Assembly (NCBI GenBank): GCA_028873535.1
Contig: JAGWIJ010000019.1
Coordinates: 1-39,062, forward strand
Length of the DNA: 39,062 nucleotides
Reading direction: 5' to 3'
Source of the DNA: Pseudomonadota bacterium
GTDB taxonomy: Bacteria; Pseudomonadota; Gammaproteobacteria; Burkholderiales; Ferrovaceae
The notes under the pieces are model-generated. The model searched no databases. It was not told the DNA's origin and saw nothing but the letters and a program-made list of their open reading frames with translations. Positions 8,594 through 16,913 of the stretch are shown here, in pieces; positions within the stretch are counted from its first letter, which is position 1; each line of letters begins with the position of its first letter. The translations under genes were made by a program, and so were the position numbers.

Positions 8594-10006
8594 ATGCACG
8601 CCACCTCCGACCGTTTCAAGAGCAATGCGCGCGAACGTCTCGACGACGCCGGCCTGCAGGCCAACCTGCGCCGCTTCGGTGGCGGCTTCGCCGAGCGCCG
8701 GCGCGAAGCGGTGGGGCGTGTCGACGATTTCGAGGCGCTGCGCGACCGCGCCGCGGCCATCCGCACCGAAGTGCTGGAGAACCTGGACCACTGGCTGCTC
8801 GCCTTCGAGGCGGCGGCGCAGGCGCGCGGAACACGCGTCCATTGGGCCGAGACCGGCGCCGATGCCAACCGCATCGTGCTCGAAATCGCGCGCGCGGCCG
8901 GCGTGCAGCGTGTCGTCAAGTCGAAGTCGATGGTGAGCGAGGAGTCGGGGCTGAACGAGGTGCTCGAATCCGCCGGCCTCACCGTCACCGAGACCGACCT
9001 TGGCGAATACATCCTGCAGCTCGCCGGCGAACCGCCCTCGCACATCATCGCGCCGGCCATCCACAAGAGCCGCGACGAGGTTTCCGCGCTGTTCGCCGAG
9101 CATCACCACACGCCGCCCACGCGCGATATCCCGGTGCTGTGCGAGCAGGCGCGCGAGCAGCTGCGGCCGCGCTTCCTGGCAGCCGACATGGGCATTTCGG
9201 GCGGCAACTTCCTGATCGCCGAGACCGGGTCGGTGGCGATCGTCACCAACGAGGGCAACGGCCGCATGGTGACCACGCTGCCGCGCGTGCACGTCGCCAT
9301 CACCGGGATCGAGAAGGTGCTGCCTTCGCTGGACGACCTCGCTGCCGTGCTGCGCGTACTGCCGCGCTCGGCGACCGGACAGGACATCACCAACTACGTC
9401 TCGGTGCTGACCGGCACGCGTGATCCGGGCGCCAGCGACGGACCGCAGGAAAACCACGTGGTGCTGGTCGATAACGGGCGCGCGCGCCTGCTGGGCAGCG
9501 CGCTGCACGAGGCGCTGCGCTGCATCCGCTGTGGCGCCTGCATGAACCACTGCCCGGTCTACCAGAACATCGGCGGCCATGCCTACGGCTGGGTCTACCC
9601 CGGCCCGATCGGCGCCATCCTGACGCCGGCCTACCTGGGCCTGGAAAACGCGCTCGACCTGCCGCAGGCGTCGACGCTGTGCGCGGCCTGCGAAGTGGTG
9701 TGTCCGGTGCGCATTCCCCTGCCCGAGCTCATGCGCGTGCTGCGTGAGGAGTCGTTTTCGCGCGGCCTGCGACCGTGGCACGAACGCCTGTCGATCCGTC
9801 TGTGGCGCTGGCTGGCGCTGCCTCCGCGCCTGTATGGCGTGGCCAGTGGCGTCGCGGTGCGCATGCTGCGCGCGCTGGCCGGCCGCGACGGCCTGTTGCA
9901 CCGGCTGCCCGGTCTGGATGGCTGGACCGAGGGGCGCGACATGCCCGCGCCGCAGGGCCGCACCTTCCGCGAACAGTGGCGGCAGCGCGCGAGGCGTCCA
10001 TCATGA
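8594..10006 (+). CDS. lutB: L-lactate utilisation protein LutB (2x[4Fe-4S] protein)
   Basis: Central iron-sulfur subunit of the lactate oxidation complex. The ATG at 8594 with GGAAG upstream gives 470 residues; earlier in-frame GTG/ATG codons lie inside lutA and are not used. Residues of about 65-290 form the LUD domain. A bacterial ferredoxin-like region follows with CIRCGACMNHCP at about 310-321 and CAACEVVCP at about 363-371, giving ligands for two [4Fe-4S] clusters. The family stretch GHAYGWVYPGPIGAILTP lies between them. The C-terminal 90 residues are the usual helical extension. The TGA overlaps the lutC ATG (ATGA), implying coupled translation. Confidence 0.96.
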   Translation: MHATSDRFKSNARERLDDAGLQANLRRFGGGFAERRREAVGRVDDFEALRDRAAAIRTEVLENLDHWLLAFEAAAQARGTRVHWAETGADANRIVLEIARAAGVQRVVKSKSMVSEESGLNEVLESAGLTVTETDLGEYILQLAGEPPSHIIAPAIHKSRDEVSALFAEHHHTPPTRDIPVLCEQAREQLRPRFLAADMGISGGNFLIAETGSVAIVTNEGNGRMVTTLPRVHVAITGIEKVLPSLDDLAAVLRVLPRSATGQDITNYVSVLTGTRDPGASDGPQENHVVLVDNGRARLLGSALHEALRCIRCGACMNHCPVYQNIGGHAYGWVYPGPIGAILTPAYLGLENALDLPQASTLCAACEVVCPVRIPLPELMRVLREESFSRGLRPWHERLSIRLWRWLALPPRLYGVASGVAVRMLRALAGRDGLLHRLPGLDGWTEGRDMPAPQGRTFREQWRQRARRPS

Positions 10007-10632
10007 GCGACGCGCGCGCGCGCATCCTGGCGCGCATGAGCCAGGGGCTCGGCCGGCCATGCCCGGACACGGTTGCACGCGTGCAGCGCGAGGACGCGCC
10101 GATGGCGCGGCAGGTGGTCCACCACGTGGCCGACTTCATCGCGCGGGCCCATGCGCTCCAGTCCACCACCGACCGCGTGGCCGACATGGCCGCCGTGCCG
10201 GCGGCGGTCGCCCGATATCTCCGCACTGCGCACTTGCCCTTGCAGGGCGTGATGTGGCCGCAGTTCGCGGATCTGGACTGGGTGGCGCAGGGGCTGGCGC
10301 TGGAGATGCGCGCGCCGCAATCGGACGACCGCACCGGTGTGACCGGCTGCTTCTGCGCCATCGCAGAGACCGGCACGCTGCTGTTGCATTCCGGCGTCGG
10401 GCTTTCGGCGGCGGCCAGCCTGCTGCCGGAGACCCACGTTGCTGTCGTGCCGGTGGCGCGCATCGTGACACGCATGGAGCAGGCGTTCGCGCTGTTGCGC
10501 AGTGAGGTGGGCAGCGTGCCGCGCGCCCTCAATTTCATCTCCGGGCCATCGCGCACTGCTGACATCGAACAGACCATCGTGATTGGCGCGCATGGCCCGC
10601 GCCGCGTACACCTGATCGTGGTCGACGGCTGA
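10003..10632 (+). CDS. lutC: L-lactate utilisation protein LutC (LUD domain)
   Basis: Third subunit of LutABC, a LUD-domain (DUF162) protein of 209 residues with no metal-binding cysteines. The start ATG overlaps the lutB stop. The C-terminal block TGVTGCFCAIAETGTLLLHSG, followed by LLPETHVAVVPVARIV and FISGPSRTADIEQTIVIGAHGPRRVHLIVVDG, is diagnostic for the family. It is the last gene of the lut operon and runs towards the convergent lipoprotein gene with 37 bases between stops. Confidence 0.94.
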   Translation: MSDARARILARMSQGLGRPCPDTVARVQREDAPMARQVVHHVADFIARAHALQSTTDRVADMAAVPAAVARYLRTAHLPLQGVMWPQFADLDWVAQGLALEMRAPQSDDRTGVTGCFCAIAETGTLLLHSGVGLSAAASLLPETHVAVVPVARIVTRMEQAFALLRSEVGSVPRALNFISGPSRTADIEQTIVIGAHGPRRVHLIVVDG

Positions 10633-10652
10633 ACCGGGCCCGGCGCCGCGCC

Positions 10653-10662
10653 GCAGCGCTGC
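10653..10662. terminator. Short palindrome between convergent lutC and lipoprotein genes
   Basis: GCAGCGCTGC is a perfect 10-bp palindrome in the 37-base gap between convergent stops, with GC-rich flanks that could lengthen the stem imperfectly. No T-run follows on either strand, so a bidirectional intrinsic terminator is only a weak possibility. Confidence 0.22.
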
Positions 10663-10669
10663 CGGCTGC

Positions 10670-12241
10670 CTAGTTGGTAAAGGCGCGCGTACCTGCAGCA
10701 CCGGGCGCCTGCAGGCCGTTGTGCCCGAACACCAGGGCGTACAGTGGATTGACCGTACCGCTGCTGACGACGCTCCAGCTTTGTGCAGGCGTGCTGGTGA
10801 TGGTTGCGCCGATCACGTTGCCGCTGGTGTCGGTGACGGGGGTCGCGAGAAGATCGCGCAGGATCAGGCCCTGGTCGCCCGCCGCTACGAGCTGGGTGAG
10901 GCCGCCATTGCCTGGATCCGTGATGCCGTTGACCGCGTGCAGGCTGCCGGTCTGTGCCGCGAATTCGATCGCATTCCAGCCCACCCAGGAGTTGGTCCCG
11001 GCTGCATTGGTGGTGTAGATGATCAGCGGATGGGTTCCGCTCCCATCGGTGTAGTCACCCACGGCCACCCACAGCAGGGCAGAAAAAAAGGTGCCGTCGG
11101 GCTGCGTCTCGTTGACCACACCGTAAGTGACGGCGTTGAGGTTGTAGCTGGCCGGCGCCACGTTGCCGGGCCAGGTGATCGTGGCGGGTACCCAGACGCC
11201 GGTCGTGTTGCTGGCGTAGGCGGTGGCCGAGGTGTAGGCCAGGACGCCCTGGCTGCCGACCATCACTTCAGCGTAGTTGCCCACTGCGACCGCGCGCAGG
11301 GAGGGCGGCGTGGCGCTGCTGCACGCCGCCGTGAAGCCCGGCGAATTGCGGAAGCCGTTGCTGAAGTCGGCCCAGACCGTGGTCTGCGTGGTGCCGCCGC
11401 CGTTGATGCCGAACACCGAGCAGTTGTCGCCGACCGCCAGGAACGCTGTCTGGGCGCCGGCGCCGATGCCACGGAAGTTCTGGGTGGTGCCGCTGCTCTG
11501 CGGCACCCAGCTCATGCCATCCAGGCTGTAGCTCGCCTGTCCACCCGTTCCGACTGCGAGGAAACCGAAGGACGGCGCCGAGATCACGCCGGTCAGATCG
11601 GTGCCACTGGTGACGCCGGTGACCGTCGGTGTGTAGCTGAAGGTCTGCCCGGTGGGATCGAGCGTGGAATAGAAGGCGGCGCCGTTCTGGCCGACCAGCA
11701 CGAATTCGGGGGCAAGGAATTCGGCGGTGATGAGGCCGTTGTTGTAGTACCAGGCCTGGCCGTAGCTGCCGGCGAGCAGCGCGTCGGCGTGGCCGTCGAT
11801 GCTGTTGGTCAGCGTCGGGCCGAGTTGCCAGTTGGCGCCGGCAGCGCGCGGCGTGACGGTGACCGGCGTGGTGGCCGCGCCGCCAGGGCCGCCGTTGACC
11901 CGGCCGTTGATCGAGACCGTATAGGACTGGCCGTTGATCAGGCCGATCTGCAGTCCGTTCAGCAGGTAGCTCGACACCACCAGGGGTGGCAAGGCACCGT
12001 GCACCACGCTGGCGCCGGGAATGGTGTCGAAGTTGAACTGGTTGGTGCCCGGCGGGCCGTAGAACACCCAGTATTCGACATTGGGATCCGCCGTCCAGTT
12101 GACCACCAGGGACTGGTCGCCAGGCAGCACCGTGACGCCCGGTGGCGGGTTGGCCGTACTGCCCTTGCCGCCGCCGCAGGCAGCCAGCAGCATGGACAGG
12201 GACAGCAGGGCGGCGAGGCGGGCAGGGCGGACCAGGATCAC
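10670..12241 (-). CDS. Secreted lipoprotein with Fn3-like and beta-propeller repeats
   Basis: Hypothetical envelope protein of 523 residues, starting at GTG 12241. The first 22 residues are a lipoprotein signal with lipobox LAAC and Cys at position 22, followed by GGGKGS. Extending upstream would put about 39 unrelated residues in front of the signal. Residues of about 32-135 resemble a fibronectin type III domain (VTVLPGDQSLVVNWTADPN ... GQSYTVSINGRV). The remainder has repeated units of the type AVGDxGxxxYS (FLAVGTGGQASYSLDG, FLAVGDNCSVFGING, AVGNYAEVMVGSQG, WVAVGDYTDGSG, VAAGDQGLILRD), as in BNR or Ycf48-like beta-propellers. It probably acts at the cell surface or periplasm in binding; no catalytic motif is visible. 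It is transcribed alone, against lutC. Confidence 0.8.
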   Translation of the reverse strand: MILVRPARLAALLSLSMLLAACGGGKGSTANPPPGVTVLPGDQSLVVNWTADPNVEYWVFYGPPGTNQFNFDTIPGASVVHGALPPLVVSSYLLNGLQIGLINGQSYTVSINGRVNGGPGGAATTPVTVTPRAAGANWQLGPTLTNSIDGHADALLAGSYGQAWYYNNGLITAEFLAPEFVLVGQNGAAFYSTLDPTGQTFSYTPTVTGVTSGTDLTGVISAPSFGFLAVGTGGQASYSLDGMSWVPQSSGTTQNFRGIGAGAQTAFLAVGDNCSVFGINGGGTTQTTVWADFSNGFRNSPGFTAACSSATPPSLRAVAVGNYAEVMVGSQGVLAYTSATAYASNTTGVWVPATITWPGNVAPASYNLNAVTYGVVNETQPDGTFFSALLWVAVGDYTDGSGTHPLIIYTTNAAGTNSWVGWNAIEFAAQTGSLHAVNGITDPGNGGLTQLVAAGDQGLILRDLLATPVTDTSGNVIGATITSTPAQSWSVVSSGTVNPLYALVFGHNGLQAPGAAGTRAFTN

Positions 12242-12283
12242 GGGACAATCTCTCGGAGCGGCGAATGGCCGGGACAGCCCGCG

Positions 12284-12312
12284 ACTTTGCCACGCCCCCG
12301 GTCCGCCGTCAA
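12284..12312 (-). promoter_or_regulatory. Candidate sigma70 promoter of the beta-propeller lipoprotein
   Basis: On the minus strand TTGACG (12312-12307) and CAAAGT (12289-12284) are separated by 17 bases and lie 43 bases before the GTG start. The -35 matches 5 of 6 consensus positions; the -10 is weak. The surrounding 218-base gap (12242-12459) holds no other recognisable element. Confidence 0.38.
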
Positions 12313-12459
12313 AAACCGTGCGTGCCCGCCAGTTGGACATGACCGGCTTGGGGCGCAATTCGGTGAAATTCTGTGTCCCTGTGCCTTAACCCCTGGCGAC
12401 TTGCGCTGGATGGGCTACGCTGTTCCCCATGCCTTCCGGATCACTTGCGCTGTCCCGAC

Positions 12460-12783
12460 ATGCCCTCCGCCCGCCGTCCCCGCTCTGCTGCCGTGTCCAG
12501 GCCTCCGCGCCAAGCGCCGGTTGAGGACGTGCGCGCGACGGCCGACGGTCATGCCGCCGGCCCGCCCGAGGAAGGCCTGGGACACGCGCTGCGCACGCCG
12601 CTGACGGCACTGCACGGCGCACTCGGGCTGCTTGGCGCGGGCGTGGTCGGCGATCTGCCGCCAGACGCCCATCGCCTGGTCAGCATTGCACTCAGCAACT
12701 GCAGTGCGCTGGAGGCGGTGGTCGAAGCGCATCTGGAAGAGCTGGCGCAGGTGCCCGGGTGCGCCGGCGGGCGCGTGTGCTGA
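12460..12783 (+). CDS. Small stand-alone histidine-kinase dimerisation (HisKA-like) protein
   Basis: Predicted protein of 107 residues. The first 35 or so are a basic, Pro/Arg-rich stretch. The rest is very like a HisKA (DHp) helical hairpin: GHALRTPLTALHGALGLL is a full H-box with the phospho-accepting His at about residue 42, followed by VGDLPPDAHRLVSIALSNCSALEAVVEAHLEEL as the second helix. No sensor and no HATPase domain lie before or after it, and no response regulator is adjacent. It could be a working phosphotransfer or dimerisation adaptor, or the remnant of a larger kinase. The start is uncertain: ATG 12460 lacks a Shine-Dalgarno, and another ATG (12429, different frame) encodes a 31-residue peptide overlapping its 5' end. 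Confidence 0.55.
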   Translation: MPSARRPRSAAVSRPPRQAPVEDVRATADGHAAGPPEEGLGHALRTPLTALHGALGLLGAGVVGDLPPDAHRLVSIALSNCSALEAVVEAHLEELAQVPGCAGGRVC

Positions 12784-12812
12784 GGCCGTTCCTGCGCGGC
12801 GCCAAGTTCGGC

Positions 12813-12818
12813 TAAAAT
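12813..12818 (+). promoter_or_regulatory. Candidate -10 box before the small membrane protein and hrpA
   Basis: TAAAAT lies 73 bases before the ATG at 12892; TTCCTG 18 bases upstream is a poor -35. A CCCCG-TCC-GGGG type stem is possible in the leader. The box probably serves both the microprotein and hrpA. Confidence 0.4.
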
Positions 12819-12891
12819 GCGGGACTGGAACTGCCTGCCCCGTCCGGGGCCGGTCAGGGACCACACAACACAACAGCGGAAAAAGCACAGC

Positions 12892-12981
12892 ATGGAATCG
12901 TCCACCATCGGCCTCATCGAGTTCGCCATTGTCGTGACCCTGACCCTCGTGGTGGTGCTGTTCGCCCGTCGCGGCCACTGA
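12892..12981 (+). CDS. 29-residue single-span membrane microprotein
   Basis: Very short gene. The product starts MESSTIGLIEFAIVV, continues with an unbroken hydrophobic run rich in Val/Leu/Thr, and ends FARRGH. This is one transmembrane helix of about 20 residues with a positively charged C terminus, so an N-out, C-in inner-membrane topology is likely by the positive-inside rule. GCGGAAAA lies about 8-14 bases before the ATG as a modest ribosome site, and a TAAAAT box lies upstream. The TGA overlaps the CTG proposed to start hrpA, so the peptide may control hrpA translation by coupling. I do not recognise a family; function unknown. Confidence 0.55.
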   Translation: MESSTIGLIEFAIVVTLTLVVVLFARRGH

Positions 12982-15900
12982 GCGCTCCGCCCGCGGACGG
13001 CATCCCGTCCGCTGCAGCGCTCGAGCTACTGCTTGCGTGCTGCCTGATCCAGGATCGCCACTGGCTGTCCACGCGCCGCCCTGACGCCGCACGCGATCCT
13101 GCCGCACCCCGTGCCCGCCAGTGGCAGCAACGCCTGCAGCGCTCGCAGCAGGCCTATGCTGCGCGCGCGGCCAGCCTGCCAAAGCCGCGCTTCGAAGGTG
13201 GCCTGCCCGTCGAGGAGGCGCGCGAGCACATTGCCGCCACCATCGCGGCGCACCAGCTCACCATCGTCTGCGGCGAGACCGGATCGGGCAAGACCACCCA
13301 GATTCCCAAGATCTGCCTGAGCCTGGGCCGGGGCGTGGCCGGCACCATAGGGTGCACCCAGCCGAGACGGATCGCCGCGCGTTCGGTTGCGCAGCGCATC
13401 GCCCAGGAGCTGGGCAGCGAGGTCGGCCAGCAGGTGGGCTGGAAGGTGCGCTTCCACGACCGGGTTTCGGAGCGCACCTGTGTCAAGGTGATGACCGACG
13501 GCGTGCTGCTCGCCGAGGTCCATGAGGACCGTTTCCTGTCCCGCTACGACACCCTGATCATCGACGAGGCGCACGAGCGCAGTCTCAACATCGATTTCCT
13601 GCTCGGCTACCTGGCGCAGCTGCTGCCCCGGCGCCCTGACCTCAAGGTGGTCATCACCTCCGCGACGCTGGAGGCGGAGCGTCTGTCGCGGCATTTCGGC
13701 GGCGCTCCAGTGATCGAGGTGTCCGGGCGCACCTATCCGGTCGAGGTACGCTGGCGCCCGGTGGCCGCCGCCGACGACGGGGAGGAACGCGATGCGCGCG
13801 CGGCGCTGCTCGATGCGGTCGACGAACTCGCGGCGCTGTCCAGCGAGGGCGATATCCTGGTGTTCCTGCCAGGCGAGCGCGAGATCCGCGAGGCGAACGA
13901 GGCGCTGCGCCACCATCATCCGCCGCACACCGAGATACTGCCCTTGTACGCGCGCCTGTCCGTGCAGGAGCAAGACCGCATTTTCCGCACCGGCACCGGC
14001 CGGCGCATCGTGCTGTCGACCAACGTGGCCGAGACCTCGCTTACCGTGCCGGGCATCCGCTACGTGGTCGATACGGGGCTGGCGCGCATCAACCGCTACA
14101 GCGTGCGCAACAAGGTGACCCAGCTGCAGGTGGAGAAGATCAGCCAGGCTTCGGCACGCCAGCGTGCCGGACGCTGCGGTCGCGTCGCCGCTGGCGTCTG
14201 CATCCGTCTCTACGACCAGCTCGACCACGACGCGCGGCCGGCCTACACCACGCCGGAGATCCTGCGCAGTTCGCTGGCCGGCGTGATCCTGCGCATGCAG
14301 TCGCTGCGGCTGGGGCGCGTCGAGGCTTTCCCGTTCATCGATCCGCCGGCGCCGAAGCTGATCGAGGACGGCTACCTGCTGCTGCACGAACTCGGCGCGG
14401 TCGATGGCGAGCGCCAGCTGACCGCGCTCGGCCACGAGATGGCGCGCCTGCCGGTCGATCCGCGCATCGCGCGCATGCTGCTGGCCGGCCGCGATTTCCA
14501 CAGCCTGTCCGAGGTGCTGGTAGTGGCCGCGGCGCTGTCGGTCCAGGATCCGCGCGAGCGGCCGGCCGAGCACCGCCAGGCCGCCGACGAGCGGCACCGC
14601 CAATTCGCCCACGAGCACTCGGATTTCCTGGCGCTGCAGAAGCTGTGGGTATTCTTCGAGCAGGCGAGTCACCACCTGTCGCAGCGCAAGCTGCAGGCCC
14701 AGTGCCGCGAGAACTTCCTGTCCTTCCACCGCCTGCGCGAATGGCGCGACGTCTACCTGCAGCTGCATGCCCTGGTGGCGGAGATGGGCATTGCGCTCAA
14801 CACCACCGCGGCGAGCTACGAACAGCTGCATTGCGCGCTGTTGGCCGGCCTGCTCGGCCAGATCGGCAGCAAGGATCCTGAGGGTGACGAGTATCTGGGG
14901 GGACGCGGCATCCGCTTCATGATCGCGCCCGGGACACCGCTGGCCAAGGCCCGTCCCAAATGGATCATGGCCGCCGAGATTGCCGAGACCACCCGGCTGT
15001 ACGCGCGCCATGTCGCGCGCATCGAGCCGGACTGGGTCGAGCCTGCAGCGGCGCATCTGGTGCGGCGCAGCCATTTCGATCCGGTGTGGGACCGCAAGGC
15101 GGCGCAGGCATCGATCCACGAACAGGTGACCCTGTACGGACTCACCCTGGTGGCACGCCGACGCATCCGCCTGGGGCCGGTCGATCCGGCCCAGGCGCGC
15201 GAACTGTTCATCCGTCACGCGCTGGTGGCCGCCGAATGGGATTGCCGCGCGCCCTTCTTCCAGCACAACCAGGCGCTGGTGCGCGAGGTCGAGGCGCTCG
15301 AACACAAGGCGCGCCGTCAGGACGTGCTGGTCGACGAGGCGGTGCTGGCGGCCTTCTACGACGGCCTGCTGCCGGCCGATGCGTGGAGCGGCGAGCGCTT
15401 CGAACGCTGGCGCCGCGAGGCCGAGCGCGCCACACCACGCCTGCTGTTCATGTCGCGCGAGCAACTGATGCGCCATGCCGCCGAGGCGATCACGCCCGAG
15501 CTGTTTCCGTCCACGCTGCGCGTGGGCAGTCACGACTATCCACTCGCCTACCGCTTCGAACCTGGCCACCCCATGGATGGCGTCACGCTGACCGTGCCCC
15601 TGCTGGCCTTGGGCCAGCTCGACGATGCCATGCTGTCATGGCTGGTGCCGGGCATGGTGCGCGACAAGGTCACCGCACTGCTGCGCGGCCTGCCGCAGCG
15701 CCTGCGCCGACATTTCGTGCCCTTGCCGCAGGCGGTGACCGACTTCCTGACCATGGCGCAGCCCGGTGACGGCGTGCTCGAGGACTGCCTGCGCCGCTTT
15801 GTGGAACGGCGCGGCGAACCGATTCCGGCCGATGTCGACTGGAGCGGACTGCCGCCGCACCTGCGCTTCAACGTGCGCCTGTTGGGCGAGTCGCGCGAAG

Positions 15901-16913
15901 AGCTTGGCATGGGCCGTGACATGGCGGCGCTGCGCAGCCAGTTCTCGGTGGAGGCGCGCACGGCGCTGACCGGCGCTGCCGAGGACCGGCACTCGCGCAA
16001 CGGACTCACCGCCTGGGATTTCGACGATCTTCCGCTCGACGTCGAGGTGCGCCGCGGCGGCAAGGTGTTCCGCGCCTATCCCTGCCTGTGCGACGAAGGC
16101 ACGACGGCCAGCCTGCAGCTGATGGAGGACGCCGCCTCCGCGCATGCGCTGATGCCCTCGGGCCTGGTGCGCCTCGCCGAGTGCGAGCTGCAGACCCAGG
16201 TGCGCAGCGTGCTGCGCCAGTTGCCCGAAGCGCAGGCGATGGGGCTGCTGTACGCGGTACTGCCGAGCGTCGACGGCAAACCGCCAGCGGCTGGCGCGCT
16301 GGCACCCGCCGAGGAGCTGCGTGCCGACGTCGTGTCGCGAGCGCTGTTCTCGCTGCTGCCGCCACAGGCCTGGACGATCCGCAGCCGGGCCGCCTGGCAG
16401 GCCTGGCGTGCCGACGTGCAGCGTGGCCTGCCCGCCATGGCGCGCGAGCTGGCGGTGCTGGTGCACGAAATCCTGCGCGAGCATCAGCAGGTGCGCGATC
16501 TGCTGGAGCGCGAATGGCCCCACCATCTCAAGCCCGCCTGCGCCGAGGTGCGTGCGCAGATGGCCGCGCTGGTCGGACGCGGCTTCGTGCGCCGGCTGCC
16601 GCGCGAACGCCTGCGTGAGCTGCCGCGCTACCTCAAGGCGGCGGCGACGCGCCTGCGCAAGCTGGCGGACGCCTGGCAGCAGGACAGCGAGCGCGCGCTG
16701 CAGATCGAGACCCTGGCCCGGGAATGGCGCGCGGCCGTCGCGCGCCACGGTCCGGCAGCGGAATACGAGGAATTCCGCTGGCTGCTCGAGGAACTGCGCG
16801 TTTCGCTGTTCGCGCAGGAACTCAAGACGCCTATTCCGGTTTCCGCCAAGCGCCTTCAGAAGCGCTGGGACGAGATGCAGGCGCTTCGCCCGGCGGCCGC
16901 GCCGCGCCGCTGA
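12978..16913 (+). CDS. hrpA: ATP-dependent RNA helicase HrpA (DEAH box), probable CTG start
   Basis: Large DExH helicase acting on RNA in the cytoplasm; E. coli HrpA rescues stalled, collided ribosomes. Counted from CTG 12978 the protein has 1311 residues, against 1300 in E. coli. Walker A GETGSGKTT is at about 99-107, DEAH at about 196-199 and SAT just after, followed by the helicase C domain (STNVAETSLTVPGIRYVVDTG, QRAGRCGR), HA2, OB-fold and the long C-terminal DUF3418 region. The first ATG/GTG/TTG in frame is GTG 13335, which lies after Walker A and would destroy the enzyme. Residues before Walker A (ALELLLACCLIQDRHWL) resemble the HrpA N terminus, so translation must start upstream. CTG 12978, overlapping the microprotein stop, is the best candidate, without a clear Shine-Dalgarno. 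The 3' end overlaps the minus-strand FecR-like gene by 83 bases. Confidence 0.93.
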   Translation: MSAPPADGIPSAAALELLLACCLIQDRHWLSTRRPDAARDPAAPRARQWQQRLQRSQQAYAARAASLPKPRFEGGLPVEEAREHIAATIAAHQLTIVCGETGSGKTTQIPKICLSLGRGVAGTIGCTQPRRIAARSVAQRIAQELGSEVGQQVGWKVRFHDRVSERTCVKVMTDGVLLAEVHEDRFLSRYDTLIIDEAHERSLNIDFLLGYLAQLLPRRPDLKVVITSATLEAERLSRHFGGAPVIEVSGRTYPVEVRWRPVAAADDGEERDARAALLDAVDELAALSSEGDILVFLPGEREIREANEALRHHHPPHTEILPLYARLSVQEQDRIFRTGTGRRIVLSTNVAETSLTVPGIRYVVDTGLARINRYSVRNKVTQLQVEKISQASARQRAGRCGRVAAGVCIRLYDQLDHDARPAYTTPEILRSSLAGVILRMQSLRLGRVEAFPFIDPPAPKLIEDGYLLLHELGAVDGERQLTALGHEMARLPVDPRIARMLLAGRDFHSLSEVLVVAAALSVQDPRERPAEHRQAADERHRQFAHEHSDFLALQKLWVFFEQASHHLSQRKLQAQCRENFLSFHRLREWRDVYLQLHALVAEMGIALNTTAASYEQLHCALLAGLLGQIGSKDPEGDEYLGGRGIRFMIAPGTPLAKARPKWIMAAEIAETTRLYARHVARIEPDWVEPAAAHLVRRSHFDPVWDRKAAQASIHEQVTLYGLTLVARRRIRLGPVDPAQARELFIRHALVAAEWDCRAPFFQHNQALVREVEALEHKARRQDVLVDEAVLAAFYDGLLPADAWSGERFERWRREAERATPRLLFMSREQLMRHAAEAITPELFPSTLRVGSHDYPLAYRFEPGHPMDGVTLTVPLLALGQLDDAMLSWLVPGMVRDKVTALLRGLPQRLRRHFVPLPQAVTDFLTMAQPGDGVLEDCLRRFVERRGEPIPADVDWSGLPPHLRFNVRLLGESREELGMGRDMAALRSQFSVEARTALTGAAEDRHSRNGLTAWDFDDLPLDVEVRRGGKVFRAYPCLCDEGTTASLQLMEDAASAHALMPSGLVRLAECELQTQVRSVLRQLPEAQAMGLLYAVLPSVDGKPPAAGALAPAEELRADVVSRALFSLLPPQAWTIRSRAAWQAWRADVQRGLPAMARELAVLVHEILREHQQVRDLLEREWPHHLKPACAEVRAQMAALVGRGFVRRLPRERLRELPRYLKAAATRLRKLADAWQQDSERALQIETLAREWRAAVARHGPAAEYEEFRWLLEELRVSLFAQELKTPIPVSAKRLQKRWDEMQALRPAAAPRR

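Noticed and set aside
13026-15569. Antisense open frame of about 850 codons opposite hrpA
   Set aside because: Shadow of the conserved HrpA coding frame; no motif or ribosome site.
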